DNA of 64,000 nt from Tumebacillus lacus (GTDB taxonomy: Bacteria > Bacillota > Bacilli > Tumebacillales > Tumebacillaceae), in NCBI RefSeq assembly GCF_026410385.1, contig NZ_JAPMLT010000016.1, forward strand, positions 1-64,000. Reading direction: 5' to 3'. Both the position numbers and the translations under genes were made by a program. Under the pieces are notes generated by a model. The model saw nothing but the letters and a program-made list of their open reading frames with translations. It was not told where the DNA came from and ran no database searches. Positions 41,686-50,001 of the stretch are shown one piece after another. Position 1 is the first letter of the stretch. Each line of letters opens with the position of its first letter.

Positions 41686-42969
41686 ATGTTACTTCACAAA
41701 GATCGAGTCGCCCACCTGTTGCGCCGTACGGGGTTTACGGCCAGCAAAGCTCAGGTGGACGCTCTGCTGCCGAGCACGATCCCGCAAATCGTCGATTCAC
41801 TGCTGAACGCCGCAGTTGTGACGCCGACGCCGCCCGTTATCGAAAACGAGGACCAGTATTACAATGTCAGACGTCGGGCTCTGCCCAAGTGGTGGCTGAA
41901 GTTTATGGCGACCGTGAGCAAGCCGATTCAGGAAAAAATGGTCTTGTTCTGGCACGGCCATCTGACATCGGCCGTCCACAAAGTCTACATCCCCGAATAC
42001 ATGCAAAAACAAAACACGCTTTTTCGCAAACATGCGATGGGCAAGTTTCGTACCCTCGCTTTCGACATCTCTCTCGACCCGGCCATGATGGTCTGGCTCG
42101 ATAACAACTACAACTACAAACTCAGCCCGAACGAAAACTACGCACGAGAATTTATGGAACTGTTCACGCTGGGCCTTGGCAACTACACCGAAAAAGATGT
42201 CAAAGAAGTCGCACGCGCGTTTACCGGCTGGTCGATCGACACGACCACTCTGACCGCCGTGCACAACCTGGCCACCTATGACGGCGGTCAGCGCACGATC
42301 TTCGGTCAAACGGCTTCGTTCAACATGTTCGACACGGTCAACTTGATCGTGCGGCAACCTGCCTGCGCCCCTTTTATCACCACTAAGTTATGGGAATATT
42401 TCGCCTACAAGAACCCGCCAGCCAGTGTGATCCAATCGCTTGCCTCGACATTTGCCAGCAGCGACTATGATGTGAAAACGCTGTTGCGGGCGATGTTTGT
42501 CCATGAAGAGTTTTACGCAGACCGCGCCTACCGGGTGTTGATCAAAAGCCCGGCCGAGTATTTTCTCTGGCTGCACAGCACGTTCCCAAACGCGCCGTGG
42601 CCGTCCGAGAACGGCGTGATCGACACGATGATCTCGATGGGACAACTCCCGTTTGACCCGCCGCATGTCGCCGGCTGGGCAGATGGACCCGCTTGGTTAA
42701 ATTCCGGATTGATGTTTGCTCGCTACAACTATGCGGAATCGTTCGTGCGCACCCTTACCTCGACCGATCTGCCGCAGCTCACGTTGACCCTCCCGTCGGC
42801 CGCCGTGCAGCCGATGATGGAGCGACTCGGGCTCACCGATCTGTCGAGCACGACGAGCAAACAGATCTCCGACTATCTGGCCGCACAGGATGCCTCCACT
42901 CCGCCTGAACAAGTCATTCGCGGCACTCTGCATCTGCTCTTGATCTGCCCAGAAGCGCAAACCAAGTAA
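41686..42969 (+). CDS. DUF1800 family protein
   Basis: A 427-residue member of DUF1800, a family of unknown biochemical role almost always encoded beside a DUF1501 protein, as here. Visible family marks are HLLRRTGF at the N-terminus, FWHGHLTSA near 90, NENYAREFMELFTLGLGNYTE near 150 and PPHVAGW near 325. The start is the ATG at 41686, which follows GGAGGGG; a TTG five codons earlier overlaps that site. Confidence 0.88.
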   Translation: MLLHKDRVAHLLRRTGFTASKAQVDALLPSTIPQIVDSLLNAAVVTPTPPVIENEDQYYNVRRRALPKWWLKFMATVSKPIQEKMVLFWHGHLTSAVHKVYIPEYMQKQNTLFRKHAMGKFRTLAFDISLDPAMMVWLDNNYNYKLSPNENYAREFMELFTLGLGNYTEKDVKEVARAFTGWSIDTTTLTAVHNLATYDGGQRTIFGQTASFNMFDTVNLIVRQPACAPFITTKLWEYFAYKNPPASVIQSLASTFASSDYDVKTLLRAMFVHEEFYADRAYRVLIKSPAEYFLWLHSTFPNAPWPSENGVIDTMISMGQLPFDPPHVAGWADGPAWLNSGLMFARYNYAESFVRTLTSTDLPQLTLTLPSAAVQPMMERLGLTDLSSTTSKQISDYLAAQDASTPPEQVIRGTLHLLLICPEAQTK

Positions 42970-42984
42970 AGGAGCGCACTCCAC

Positions 42985-44211
42985 ATGCACATGACAAGGC
43001 GTGAATTTATCAAAACCGGCTCGCTCTCTCTGCTCCTTGTCGCGCTTTCCGGGCCGCTCGGACTGCTCGAATGGGAGAAGAAAGCGCAAGCCGCCTCTTC
43101 CGACAACGTGCTGGTCGTCCTGCAGCTGTCAGGCGGCAATGACGGGCTGAACACGGTCGTCCCGTATACGGTCGGCGCGTACTATGACAACCGGCCGTCG
43201 TTGGCCTTGCAACCTGGCGACGTGCTGGCGTTGGACAACCAGTTCGGCCTGCATCCCAGCCTGATCGGGCTCAAGTCGCTGTGGGATCAAAACAAACTGG
43301 CGATCATCAACGGAGTCGGCTATGCCAATCCGGACCGCTCGCATTTCCGCTCGCAAGACATCTGGCAATCGGCGGTCCCCGACCGGATCGACATGACCAC
43401 CGGCTGGCTGGGTCGCTACCATGATCTGTTGCCCGACAGTGAGCGACACCCGCTGTCGGGGATGTCGATCGGCTCCTCCTCCAAGATCTACTATTCAAAA
43501 CGCACCGACGTCCCGCAACTTCAAGACGTCGCCACCTATCAACTGCTGCTGCGGGCCAACGTGCAGAGCGAGATGGACCGCCGCCGTGTCGCGTTTGAAA
43601 ACATGTACCTGCCGACCGGCACCACCGAACCGGGCTCCCTCTCGACCGTGCGGATGAAAGGAAACACGGCCGTTCAATCGTCGAAAGTGATCCAATCGAA
43701 CGTCCCGAGCACCGTCACCGGCTACCCGACGTCTCCCATCGGCAAGCAACTCTCGCTGATCGCCGCGTTGATCGGGGCGGGCACAGGCACGCGCACCTTT
43801 TTCACCGAGGCGGGCAACTTTGACGACCACACCTATGAAAAAGGCAACCACGCCAAAGTGCTCACCGATGTGGACAGTTCGCTCACCGCCTTCTGGAACG
43901 ATCTCACCCAGCGCGGCATCGCCGACCGTGTCACGGTGTTGATCTATTCGGAGTTTGGTCGCCGCCCCAAAGAAAACGCTTCCTCCGGCACCGACCACGG
44001 TACCGCAGCACCCGTGCTGATCCTCGGCAACTCCGTGCAAGGCGGCCTCTACGGTCAGATGCCGAGTTTGACCAACCTCGACATCTACGGCGATCTGAAA
44101 TACACGGTCGATTTCCGCTCCGTGTACGCCACCTTGCTCGACCGCTGGCTTGGGATGCCGTCGTTTGACGTATTGGGCGGCACGTTTGAAAATGTACCGT
44201 ATTTATTATAA
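42985..44211 (+). CDS. DUF1501 family protein with twin-arginine signal
   Basis: A 408-residue DUF1501 (sulfatase-like fold) protein. The N-terminus MTRREFIKTGSLSL followed by a hydrophobic stretch and AQAA is a Tat signal, so it is exported folded. LQLSGGNDGLN near 47, the HFRSQDIWQ segment and SEFGRRPKENASSGTDHGTA are typical metal-binding motifs of the family. It follows the DUF1800 gene by 15 bases. Confidence 0.88.
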   Translation: MHMTRREFIKTGSLSLLLVALSGPLGLLEWEKKAQAASSDNVLVVLQLSGGNDGLNTVVPYTVGAYYDNRPSLALQPGDVLALDNQFGLHPSLIGLKSLWDQNKLAIINGVGYANPDRSHFRSQDIWQSAVPDRIDMTTGWLGRYHDLLPDSERHPLSGMSIGSSSKIYYSKRTDVPQLQDVATYQLLLRANVQSEMDRRRVAFENMYLPTGTTEPGSLSTVRMKGNTAVQSSKVIQSNVPSTVTGYPTSPIGKQLSLIAALIGAGTGTRTFFTEAGNFDDHTYEKGNHAKVLTDVDSSLTAFWNDLTQRGIADRVTVLIYSEFGRRPKENASSGTDHGTAAPVLILGNSVQGGLYGQMPSLTNLDIYGDLKYTVDFRSVYATLLDRWLGMPSFDVLGGTFENVPYLL

Positions 44212-44284
44212 GGATATTCTAATATTCCTCACTTGAAACCTTACCTCAATCCGGCGCGTCGTACTGGGTAAGAGGTGATCCATC

Positions 44285-44827
44285 ATGAAAAAAATGACGA
44301 TGCTCGCAGTCCTGCTCACCGGCGTGACCTTGCTGTCGGTCGGTTGCGGCACCAACACGAAAGAAACGGGCGAAGGTGTATCAAACGGTACCACTCCCGC
44401 TCCGAGCCAAGGCTCGCAGCCGAAACAAGAGGTCCGGGCTGTGCAAATCGAAGTGAAACTTTACATCCCGAACGCCGACGCGACCGGTGTGACGGAGGAA
44501 AAGACAAAAATCGCCGAGGAGCCCCTCGACGCGAAGAAAGCGCAGGCGCTGTTTGACCTGCTGAAGAAAAAAGGGGCGGTTCCAGAACCGGTCTTGGTGA
44601 AAGGAGCGGTCGTCGAAGGCGGCGAGCTGAAGATCGACTTCAACAGCGCCGTCACCAATCTGCAAGGCGCTGCGACGGAGACGCTGTTCGTCGAAGCGGT
44701 CAACCGCACGATGTTCGCCAACCTGCCCAAGGTCAACAAGATCCAATACACCATCGAAGGCAAAGCGGAGAAAGCGCTGACTTCGCTGAGCATCGCCGAT
44801 GGTTTCAACCGCACCGACTATAAGTAA
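44285..44827 (+). CDS. GerMN-domain lipoprotein
   Basis: A 180-residue lipoprotein: signal peptide with lipobox LSVGC (cysteine near residue 21), a Ser/Thr/Pro linker, then a GerMN domain (VKLYIPNADATGV .. GGELKIDFNSAV). GerMN domains occur in sporulation and germination proteins such as GerM and in LpqB. It shares a perfect palindromic terminator with the convergent gene. Confidence 0.82.
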   Translation: MKKMTMLAVLLTGVTLLSVGCGTNTKETGEGVSNGTTPAPSQGSQPKQEVRAVQIEVKLYIPNADATGVTEEKTKIAEEPLDAKKAQALFDLLKKKGAVPEPVLVKGAVVEGGELKIDFNSAVTNLQGAATETLFVEAVNRTMFANLPKVNKIQYTIEGKAEKALTSLSIADGFNRTDYK

Positions 44828-44873
44828 CAAAAAAGGAGTTGCCGTCTCATCGACGGCAACTCCTTTTTTGTTA
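44823..44873. terminator. Shared bidirectional terminator containing both stop codons
   Basis: A ~25-base perfect inverted repeat (AAGTAACAAAAAAGGAG.. and its complement) with a five-base loop. The AAG TAA ends of both convergent genes form the outer arms. Confidence 0.88.
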
Positions 44874-46004
44874 CTTCGTCTTGCCACGGGCGATGACCGG
44901 CCATGTCGTGACATACCCCGACGCATCCAGCACATACAGCTCATCGGTGAGATTGGCCACCGGGCAACTGTGATTGGGGATGATCTCGACGATATCGCCG
45001 ACCCGAAGCGGGCTGTCTGCCGCGACACGCATCACGCCATGCTCTTCGCTGAGCCGTTCGATCACCGCATCGGCATGCTGGACGACCACGCCGTAGCCCG
45101 CCAGCGCATCGCTCCCATGGGCGCCTCGGTCAAGAGCCAGCGTTTTGGCACCCGCATCGATCACCAGCCGACCGGGAGCGGGCCTTGACACGACGCGGGC
45201 CAACACGCGCAAGGCGCACTGCTCCGGCGTTGCCGCTCCCAGCCGGACCTGCGTCGCATCGCAAAACACATAGTTGCCCGGCCGGATCTCCGTCACGCCG
45301 GGCACTTGACCGGACACGCGGACGGTCGGCGTGGAACCGACGCTGATCTCCCCGTCGCCCGCCGCCCCCATCTGCTCCTTCGTCGCCAGCAGACACTCGG
45401 CCTCCCACTCGCCGATCTCCCGCACCGCACGCTCATCTGCCGCGCCGTACGCATGCCCGGCATGCGTCATCAGCCCGCGCACGCGCAGCCCCGGCATCGC
45501 CGCCACCTGCCGTGTCAACTCCGCTGCAGCCCGGCCTGGTGCCACCCCGACGCGACCGAGCCCGGAGTCCACCTTGATCCACAGCGGCAACGTCACACCA
45601 TGCCTGACAGCCGCTGCCGAGCATTCGGCCGCGTGCTCCGCGCTGTCTGTCAGCGTCGCCAGATGTGCGTCCGGATACGCGGCCAACAACGCAAACAGCC
45701 GTCCGATCTTGCGTGCGCCCACCAACGGGTAGGCGATCAGGATGTCTCGAAATCCGGCTGCCAAAAACGCTTCGGCCTCGCCGAGTTTTGCACAGGTCAG
45801 GCCGACAGCACCCGCGTCGATCTGCATCTGCGCGATCTCTGCCGTCTTGTGCGTTTTAAGGTGCGGACGCAGCCGCACACCATGCACGCGGGCAAACGCC
45901 GCCATCGCGTCGATGTTTTCCCGCAGCACGCCGCGATGCACCGCGACGAGCGGCGTGTCCAGGTCCTCTGCCTCTGCCTGCAACAACTTCTGCCAAAGGA
46001 TCAT
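44871..46004 (-). CDS. D-threonine aldolase / D-serine dehydratase-like PLP enzyme
   Basis: A 377-residue fold-type III PLP protein. RPHLKTHK near residue 47 contains the PLP lysine, TCAKLGEAEAF and GSTPT follow, and the C-terminal IPNHSCPVANL supplies the His and Cys of the zinc site in eukaryotic-type D-serine dehydratase and D-threonine aldolase. Which substrate it uses cannot be told. It is the last gene of the six-gene operon; GAGGAGG overlaps the Nudix stop. Confidence 0.83.
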   Translation of the reverse strand: MILWQKLLQAEAEDLDTPLVAVHRGVLRENIDAMAAFARVHGVRLRPHLKTHKTAEIAQMQIDAGAVGLTCAKLGEAEAFLAAGFRDILIAYPLVGARKIGRLFALLAAYPDAHLATLTDSAEHAAECSAAAVRHGVTLPLWIKVDSGLGRVGVAPGRAAAELTRQVAAMPGLRVRGLMTHAGHAYGAADERAVREIGEWEAECLLATKEQMGAAGDGEISVGSTPTVRVSGQVPGVTEIRPGNYVFCDATQVRLGAATPEQCALRVLARVVSRPAPGRLVIDAGAKTLALDRGAHGSDALAGYGVVVQHADAVIERLSEEHGVMRVAADSPLRVGDIVEIIPNHSCPVANLTDELYVLDASGYVTTWPVIARGKTK

Positions 46005-46016
46005 GCCTTCGCCTCC

Positions 46017-46514
46017 TCAGCTCTGCGCGAATCGATGCCCGCGCACCGCATCCCACGCCAGTCGGTACACTTCGTCCTTGAGGATCGGCGAAAACTCGCT
46101 TCCGTTCCTCGCCCTCTCCGGTGTCGGCACGTCCTCCGGCCGGAGCAGTTGCACCGCCTCCGTCTCATATCCGTCCGGGAGCGGGTGCATCGCCGCAAGC
46201 CGCGCCACATAGATCGTCTTCACCAGCGGCTCGCTCCCCGGCGTCTCGATCACATACTGCCCGATCGGCTCCAGCGCCTGCACTTCGCCGCCCGTCTCCT
46301 CATACACCTCGCGAATCGCCGTCTGCACCGGAAACTCGCCCGGCTCCCGCGTGCCGCCGGGGATCTCCCAGCCCCGCGTCTTGTGCCGGGTGAACAACAA
46401 CCGCCCCTGCCAAAACGCAAAGACCAGCACATACCCCGCGTCGCGAAACTCGCGCTCCTCAAACGTCAAGCACACCTGCTGATCCGGATAGGACCCGGCA
46501 AAGCGATGACTCAC
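46017..46514 (-). CDS. Nudix hydrolase
   Basis: A 165-residue protein with the Nudix box GGTREPGEF..AIREVYEETGG near residues 53-75. It probably hydrolyses a nucleoside diphosphate derivative. The GTG start overlaps the stop of the flavoprotein gene by four bases (GTGA). Confidence 0.85.
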   Translation of the reverse strand: MSHRFAGSYPDQQVCLTFEEREFRDAGYVLVFAFWQGRLLFTRHKTRGWEIPGGTREPGEFPVQTAIREVYEETGGEVQALEPIGQYVIETPGSEPLVKTIYVARLAAMHPLPDGYETEAVQLLRPEDVPTPERARNGSEFSPILKDEVYRLAWDAVRGHRFAQS

Positions 46515-47458
46515 AGCTCTTCCCCCTTCTGCGCCAGATACAACGACAGGTGCTTGGCAGCGGTCATCCCCTGCCCGACCGCCGACGCGATGCTCGTATA
46601 CAGCGGCCGCGTACAGACATCGCCGACCGCAAACACGCCGGACACATCGGTTGCTCCGACCGCGTCTGTCAACAGATAGCCGTCTTCATCCGTGCCGACC
46701 TGCCCGCGAAACAACAGCGAGTTCGGCTCCACCCCGATGCGGACAAATAATGCCTCCGCCTCGAGCCGTCGCCGTTCCCCCCGCTGATCCACGACCACCG
46801 CTTCCACGCGTTCATCTCCGACGATCTCCGTCACCGTCGCAAAAGGCAGCACCTCGATCTGCGGATGCACGAGCACCGGCTCGCGCAGTTCCTCCCGGGC
46901 CCGGTAGCGGTCGCTGCGGTGGATCAACACCACGTGCGCGCCCCGTTCCGCCAGCAACAGCGCGCCTTCAAACGCCCGATCCCCGCCGCCGACGACCGCC
47001 ACTTTTTTGCCGGCAAATCGCCCGCGATCCCGGGACGCCGAATACACTTCGCCCCGGTCGATCATCTCGCGCTCGCCCGGCACGCGCAGCCGCCGCTCCG
47101 ATGCCCCGGTGGCAGCGATCAATCCCCGGCAGCGCACTTCGCGCTCTGCACCGTCTTCGCGGATCGTCAGCACCAGCCGCTTGGCATCGACGCCGACCAC
47201 CTCCGCCCGCACCCGGTACAGGCAGCCGAGTTCCTCCGCATGGCGGGCAAACGCCGCCTGCACCTCGACCCCGTTCGCCGCCTGCAGGCCCGGATAGTCG
47301 ATCACCGGGTTGTGAATCGCAAACAACTGCCCGCCCAGTTCCGTCCCGGCCTCCAAGAGCAGATGTTCCAGTCCGAGCCGCTTGCACCAGATCGCCGCCG
47401 AGAGCCCGGCCGGTCCGCCGCCGATGATCGCGATATCCGTCTCTCTGTGCCCGCTCAT
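46511..47458 (-). CDS. Thioredoxin-reductase-like flavoprotein lacking the CxxC
   Basis: A ~315-residue protein with the FAD motif IIGGGPAGLSAA, the GGQL-containing helix, an NAD(P) motif VVGGGDRAFEGA and the C-terminal FAVGDVC. At the place of the CATC disulfide in thioredoxin reductase it reads YSASRDRG, so it cannot pass electrons through that disulfide. It may be a ferredoxin/flavodoxin-NADP reductase relative or reduce another partner, perhaps the thioredoxin-fold protein in the same operon. The start is the ATG at 47458; a longer reading overlaps the upstream gene. Confidence 0.8.
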   Translation of the reverse strand: MSGHRETDIAIIGGGPAGLSAAIWCKRLGLEHLLLEAGTELGGQLFAIHNPVIDYPGLQAANGVEVQAAFARHAEELGCLYRVRAEVVGVDAKRLVLTIREDGAEREVRCRGLIAATGASERRLRVPGEREMIDRGEVYSASRDRGRFAGKKVAVVGGGDRAFEGALLLAERGAHVVLIHRSDRYRAREELREPVLVHPQIEVLPFATVTEIVGDERVEAVVVDQRGERRRLEAEALFVRIGVEPNSLLFRGQVGTDEDGYLLTDAVGATDVSGVFAVGDVCTRPLYTSIASAVGQGMTAAKHLSLYLAQKGEEL

Positions 47459-47462
47459 CTCC

Positions 47463-47999
47463 TCACTCTCCTCTCGCCGCCACAAACTGCTCAAACTCCT
47501 GCCACGAACCGACCCGCGGCACGTCGACTTCGCGATTGTACGGATAGTCCATCGCCACCGCGATCCGTCCCGTCGCCCGAAACGCCTCCAGATTGTGCGG
47601 CGCATCGTCGAACAGCAGATCGCCGCAGATCATGTCTTTGCGGTGAGCGAAGATCAGATTGTGCCGCCCGATAAACGGCAGATGCTCTTCCACCCACTGC
47701 TCCTTCTCCGTGTAGGCGTGCGTCCGGGAGCTCGTCACGAGCAAGATGTCATAGCGCCGACTCAGCCGCTCCAGCACCTCAATGGCGTCCGGCAACGCTT
47801 TCAGATGACGAAACAGTCCCGGCTGGTCAAGATAGTCATACACCTTCTCGCCGCACTCCGGCTTCACATACCGCTCCGTCTGCCAACAGGTGATCCGCTC
47901 CACCGACAGATCGTCTCCGTAGTCTTCGTTGTACCGGCGATGCCACTCTGTCATCAGGTCGCAGATCACCGAATCCATGTCGATCAACAGCGTCTTCAA
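47463..47999 (-). CDS. 5'(3')-deoxyribonucleotidase-like HAD hydrolase
   Basis: A ~178-residue HAD-superfamily phosphatase of the NT5C type. The nucleophile motif is LLIDMDSVICD (DxD) at the N-terminus, LLVTSSRTH holds motif II, and LLFDDAPHN motif IV. The start is a TTG at 47999 preceded by GAGGAAGC; the reading from 48032 enters the upstream gene. It probably dephosphorylates nucleoside monophosphates. Confidence 0.8.
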   Translation of the reverse strand: MKTLLIDMDSVICDLMTEWHRRYNEDYGDDLSVERITCWQTERYVKPECGEKVYDYLDQPGLFRHLKALPDAIEVLERLSRRYDILLVTSSRTHAYTEKEQWVEEHLPFIGRHNLIFAHRKDMICGDLLFDDAPHNLEAFRATGRIAVAMDYPYNREVDVPRVGSWQEFEQFVAARGE

Positions 48000-48028
48000 A
48001 ACTCCAGCTTCCTCTCTTCTGCAAAAAA

Positions 48029-49195
48029 TCAAGGCTCAAACGTCAGCGTCGAGATCCGCCCGCGCACCGCCTCCGGGTCGATCCCCTTGCCTTGGATCAA
48101 CACTTTGAACAGATCGCCGAGCCCATGCGGCAGAAACAGACCGAGCATCTTCTGCATCTGTGCATCCGCGTTCAGGTCAAACCATCTCTGCTGCAACTCC
48201 TGCACCTTATGCAACAGACCGTTGCCGCCGAGCAGATGCATCTGTGTGGTGTAGCCGACCGTTGCAAGACCCGCCTGCTCCCCCCGCCGCATCAACAGCG
48301 AAAAGTCCACATCGGCTGTCAGATCCTGCGCTCCGACCTGCTCCAGCACAGCGGCGGGTGCCTGCCGATAAAACGCCCGCACCCCGTCTCCTCTCACATG
48401 CCGCAGATGCATGTCCGGCGCGGTGTCGCCGTAATCGACAGTCAGCACAAAGCCGCGTTCGAGCAGTCGCCCCATGCTTTCGATCACCTCGCCGGCCGCC
48501 GGACAGACCTCAAACCGGTCACCCGGATCGAGATGTCCCTTCGTCTCTTCATCGAGCAGATCGAGCAGCGCCGGGTCGGACAGCTCCCCGAGCACTTCCC
48601 GGTAGCCGCCCTCGCCGTCTTCTTCTATGTAAAACTCACCGTACCCGTCTTCCGTCCGCTGCAAGCGATGCACCGGCAACGCGTCAAACAGTTCGTTCGT
48701 CACGATCACACCGACGAACGATCCCAACTTCGGGTGAGCTTGCACTTCCTCCAGCGAATCCACCCATCCGATCTTTTGATCCACCCCTTGCTCGCGGGCA
48801 TGAGCAAACTGCTTCTTTCGCAACCGGGGACCCTGCTCCACGATCACATAGCGGAGCGCCTCATAATACTGCGGGTCCTGCTGCGACGTTTTCAAGAGAT
48901 CCGCAGCCAACGTCCCGACCCCGGCCCCCATCTCCAAGACGGTAAACGGCTCCGGGCTGCCGAGCAACCGCCAAAACTGATGGATCTGCCGCGCCACGCA
49001 GGCACCAAAGATCGGATGCACCATCGGCGACGTAAAAAAGTCCCCGCCATCGCCAATCGTCATCGTCGGCCGGTTGTAATACCCCGCATCCGGGTGATAC
49101 AACGCCGTCTGCATAAACTCCGCAAACGTCAGCCGCCCGGTGTCCTCCATGCGCGCGGCCAACGCGTCGGCCACGATCCGCATCCCTTCGTCCAT
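48029..49195 (-). CDS. MidA-like SAM-dependent methyltransferase (DUF185)
   Basis: A ~388-residue member of the MidA/NDUFAF7 arginine methyltransferase family. The SAM loop FTVLEMGAGVGTLAADLL lies near residue 80 and NELFDALPVHRL near 170 is the family mark. In mitochondria the homologue methylates an NADH dehydrogenase subunit; the bacterial target is unknown. The ATG at 49195 overlaps the TGA of the YuzD-like gene (TGATG). Confidence 0.88.
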   Translation of the reverse strand: MDEGMRIVADALAARMEDTGRLTFAEFMQTALYHPDAGYYNRPTMTIGDGGDFFTSPMVHPIFGACVARQIHQFWRLLGSPEPFTVLEMGAGVGTLAADLLKTSQQDPQYYEALRYVIVEQGPRLRKKQFAHAREQGVDQKIGWVDSLEEVQAHPKLGSFVGVIVTNELFDALPVHRLQRTEDGYGEFYIEEDGEGGYREVLGELSDPALLDLLDEETKGHLDPGDRFEVCPAAGEVIESMGRLLERGFVLTVDYGDTAPDMHLRHVRGDGVRAFYRQAPAAVLEQVGAQDLTADVDFSLLMRRGEQAGLATVGYTTQMHLLGGNGLLHKVQELQQRWFDLNADAQMQKMLGLFLPHGLGDLFKVLIQGKGIDPEAVRGRISTLTFEP

Positions 49196-49521
49196 CACGC
49201 TTCCGCCTCCTCTTTCACACCATACCGCGCCAAAGCCCGCTTCACATCGCCGAGTTTCAGCACGCCTTCGCACACGATCTCGTCTCCGATCGCCACCACC
49301 GGCAACCAACTGTTCTCGAGAAACAAGCGGCTCGCCATCGCTTCCACCTCGGGCGGCACCGCTTCGTCCACATTGACGTACACGACCTGCACCCGCTCGC
49401 CAAAGCGCTTCCTGACCGCGCTTTGGAGCGTCTCATACACCTCCGCCGGAGATGGCAACGAACCGCCTCACCCGCACGGTTCCTCGGTGCCAAACACATG
49501 CAAAATCAACACCTCGTCCAC
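49195..49521 (-). CDS. yuzD: YuzD-like (DUF1462) thioredoxin-fold protein with an in-frame TGA at codon 18
   Basis: Read from the GTG at 49521, which follows GGAGGCGGGAGA, the frame is 108 codons, the length of B. subtilis YuzD. It has the LILHVFGTEEPCG start, then TGA (49468-49470), then GGSLPSPAEVYETLQ.. and a YuzD-like remainder (VYVNVDE .. LPVVAIGDEIVCEG). The TGA falls within the region that is CASC in YuzD; the first cysteine is kept. Downstream of the stop the best alternative start is a TTG at 49458 with no binding site. So this is either a broken gene, a sequencing artefact, or a selenocysteine codon; a hairpin of SECIS geometry follows at 49438-49454. First gene of a six-gene operon. 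Confidence 0.6.
49438..49454 (-). promoter_or_regulatory. Hairpin 3' of the in-frame TGA (candidate bacterial SECIS)
   Basis: On the minus strand, CATCTCC-GGC-GGAGGTG forms a 7-base-pair stem (one G-U) with a GGC loop. The loop begins 20 bases after the TGA and starts with G. This fits the known geometry of bacterial SECIS elements, but short GC-rich hairpins are common in this genome. Confidence 0.35.
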
Positions 49522-49586
49522 TCTCCCGCCTCCTCTTTTCCATTATTGTAAGGTAAAATAAAGGGGAAAGGAAGTGACCCCCCGTT

Positions 49587-49835
49587 ATGCAAATGCCGAA
49601 AGAATGGCACGAGTCGGAAGTCCCGGAAGGCGGCACCCTGCTCCGGAAAGAAACATACGAATACCAAAACGCCAAAGGCGACTACTCCATCGAGGTCTAC
49701 GAAAACCTCAAAGGCGAATTTTACGCCATCGGCATCCCCAAAGACGACGAACGCCTGATCATCTACGGCAGCAACATCACCACCTCCCGCGCGATGGCTC
49801 TGTCCACCGTGATGGACAAGATCGAGCGCGAGTAG
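49587..49835 (+). CDS. Small conserved-looking protein of unknown function
   Basis: An 82-residue soluble, acidic protein with strand-like segments (DYSIEVYENLKGEFYAIGIP, ERLIIYGSNITTS). I do not recognise a family. AAAGGAAG lies 12 bases before the ATG, a long spacing, and a second ATG follows two codons later. It is divergent from the YuzD-like operon, sharing a 65-base AT-rich gap with TACAAT (minus) and TAAAAT (plus) -10 candidates, and ends in a strong terminator. Confidence 0.6.
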   Translation: MQMPKEWHESEVPEGGTLLRKETYEYQNAKGDYSIEVYENLKGEFYAIGIPKDDERLIIYGSNITTSRAMALSTVMDKIERE

Positions 49836-49836
49836 G

Positions 49837-49878
49837 AAAAAACTCACCGGACGCACACGCACACCGGTGAGTTTTTTA
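49837..49878 (+). terminator. Terminator
   Basis: AAAAAACTCACCGG / CCGGTGAGTTTTTT stem directly after the small gene. Confidence 0.85.
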
Positions 49879-49931
49879 TTGCTCGGAGGAGCTCTTTATT
49901 CAAATAAAATCGACCACCTGTAAATTACCCT

Positions 49932-49962
49932 TTGACATGCATCCTGTGTCGAGCAGTATAAT
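49932..49962 (+). promoter_or_regulatory. Promoter of the EamA transporter gene
   Basis: Consensus TTGACA (49932-49937) and TATAAT (49957-49962), with a slightly long 19-base spacer. Confidence 0.6.
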
Positions 49963-50001
49963 CAGTACATACATACCCGACAAAAAGGCGGTGAAAACCC
50001 G

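Noticed and set aside
49433-49675. 80-residue minus-strand frame covering the start of the YuzD-like gene
   Set aside because: It is out of frame with the YuzD homology, has no domain, and includes promoter-like sequence.
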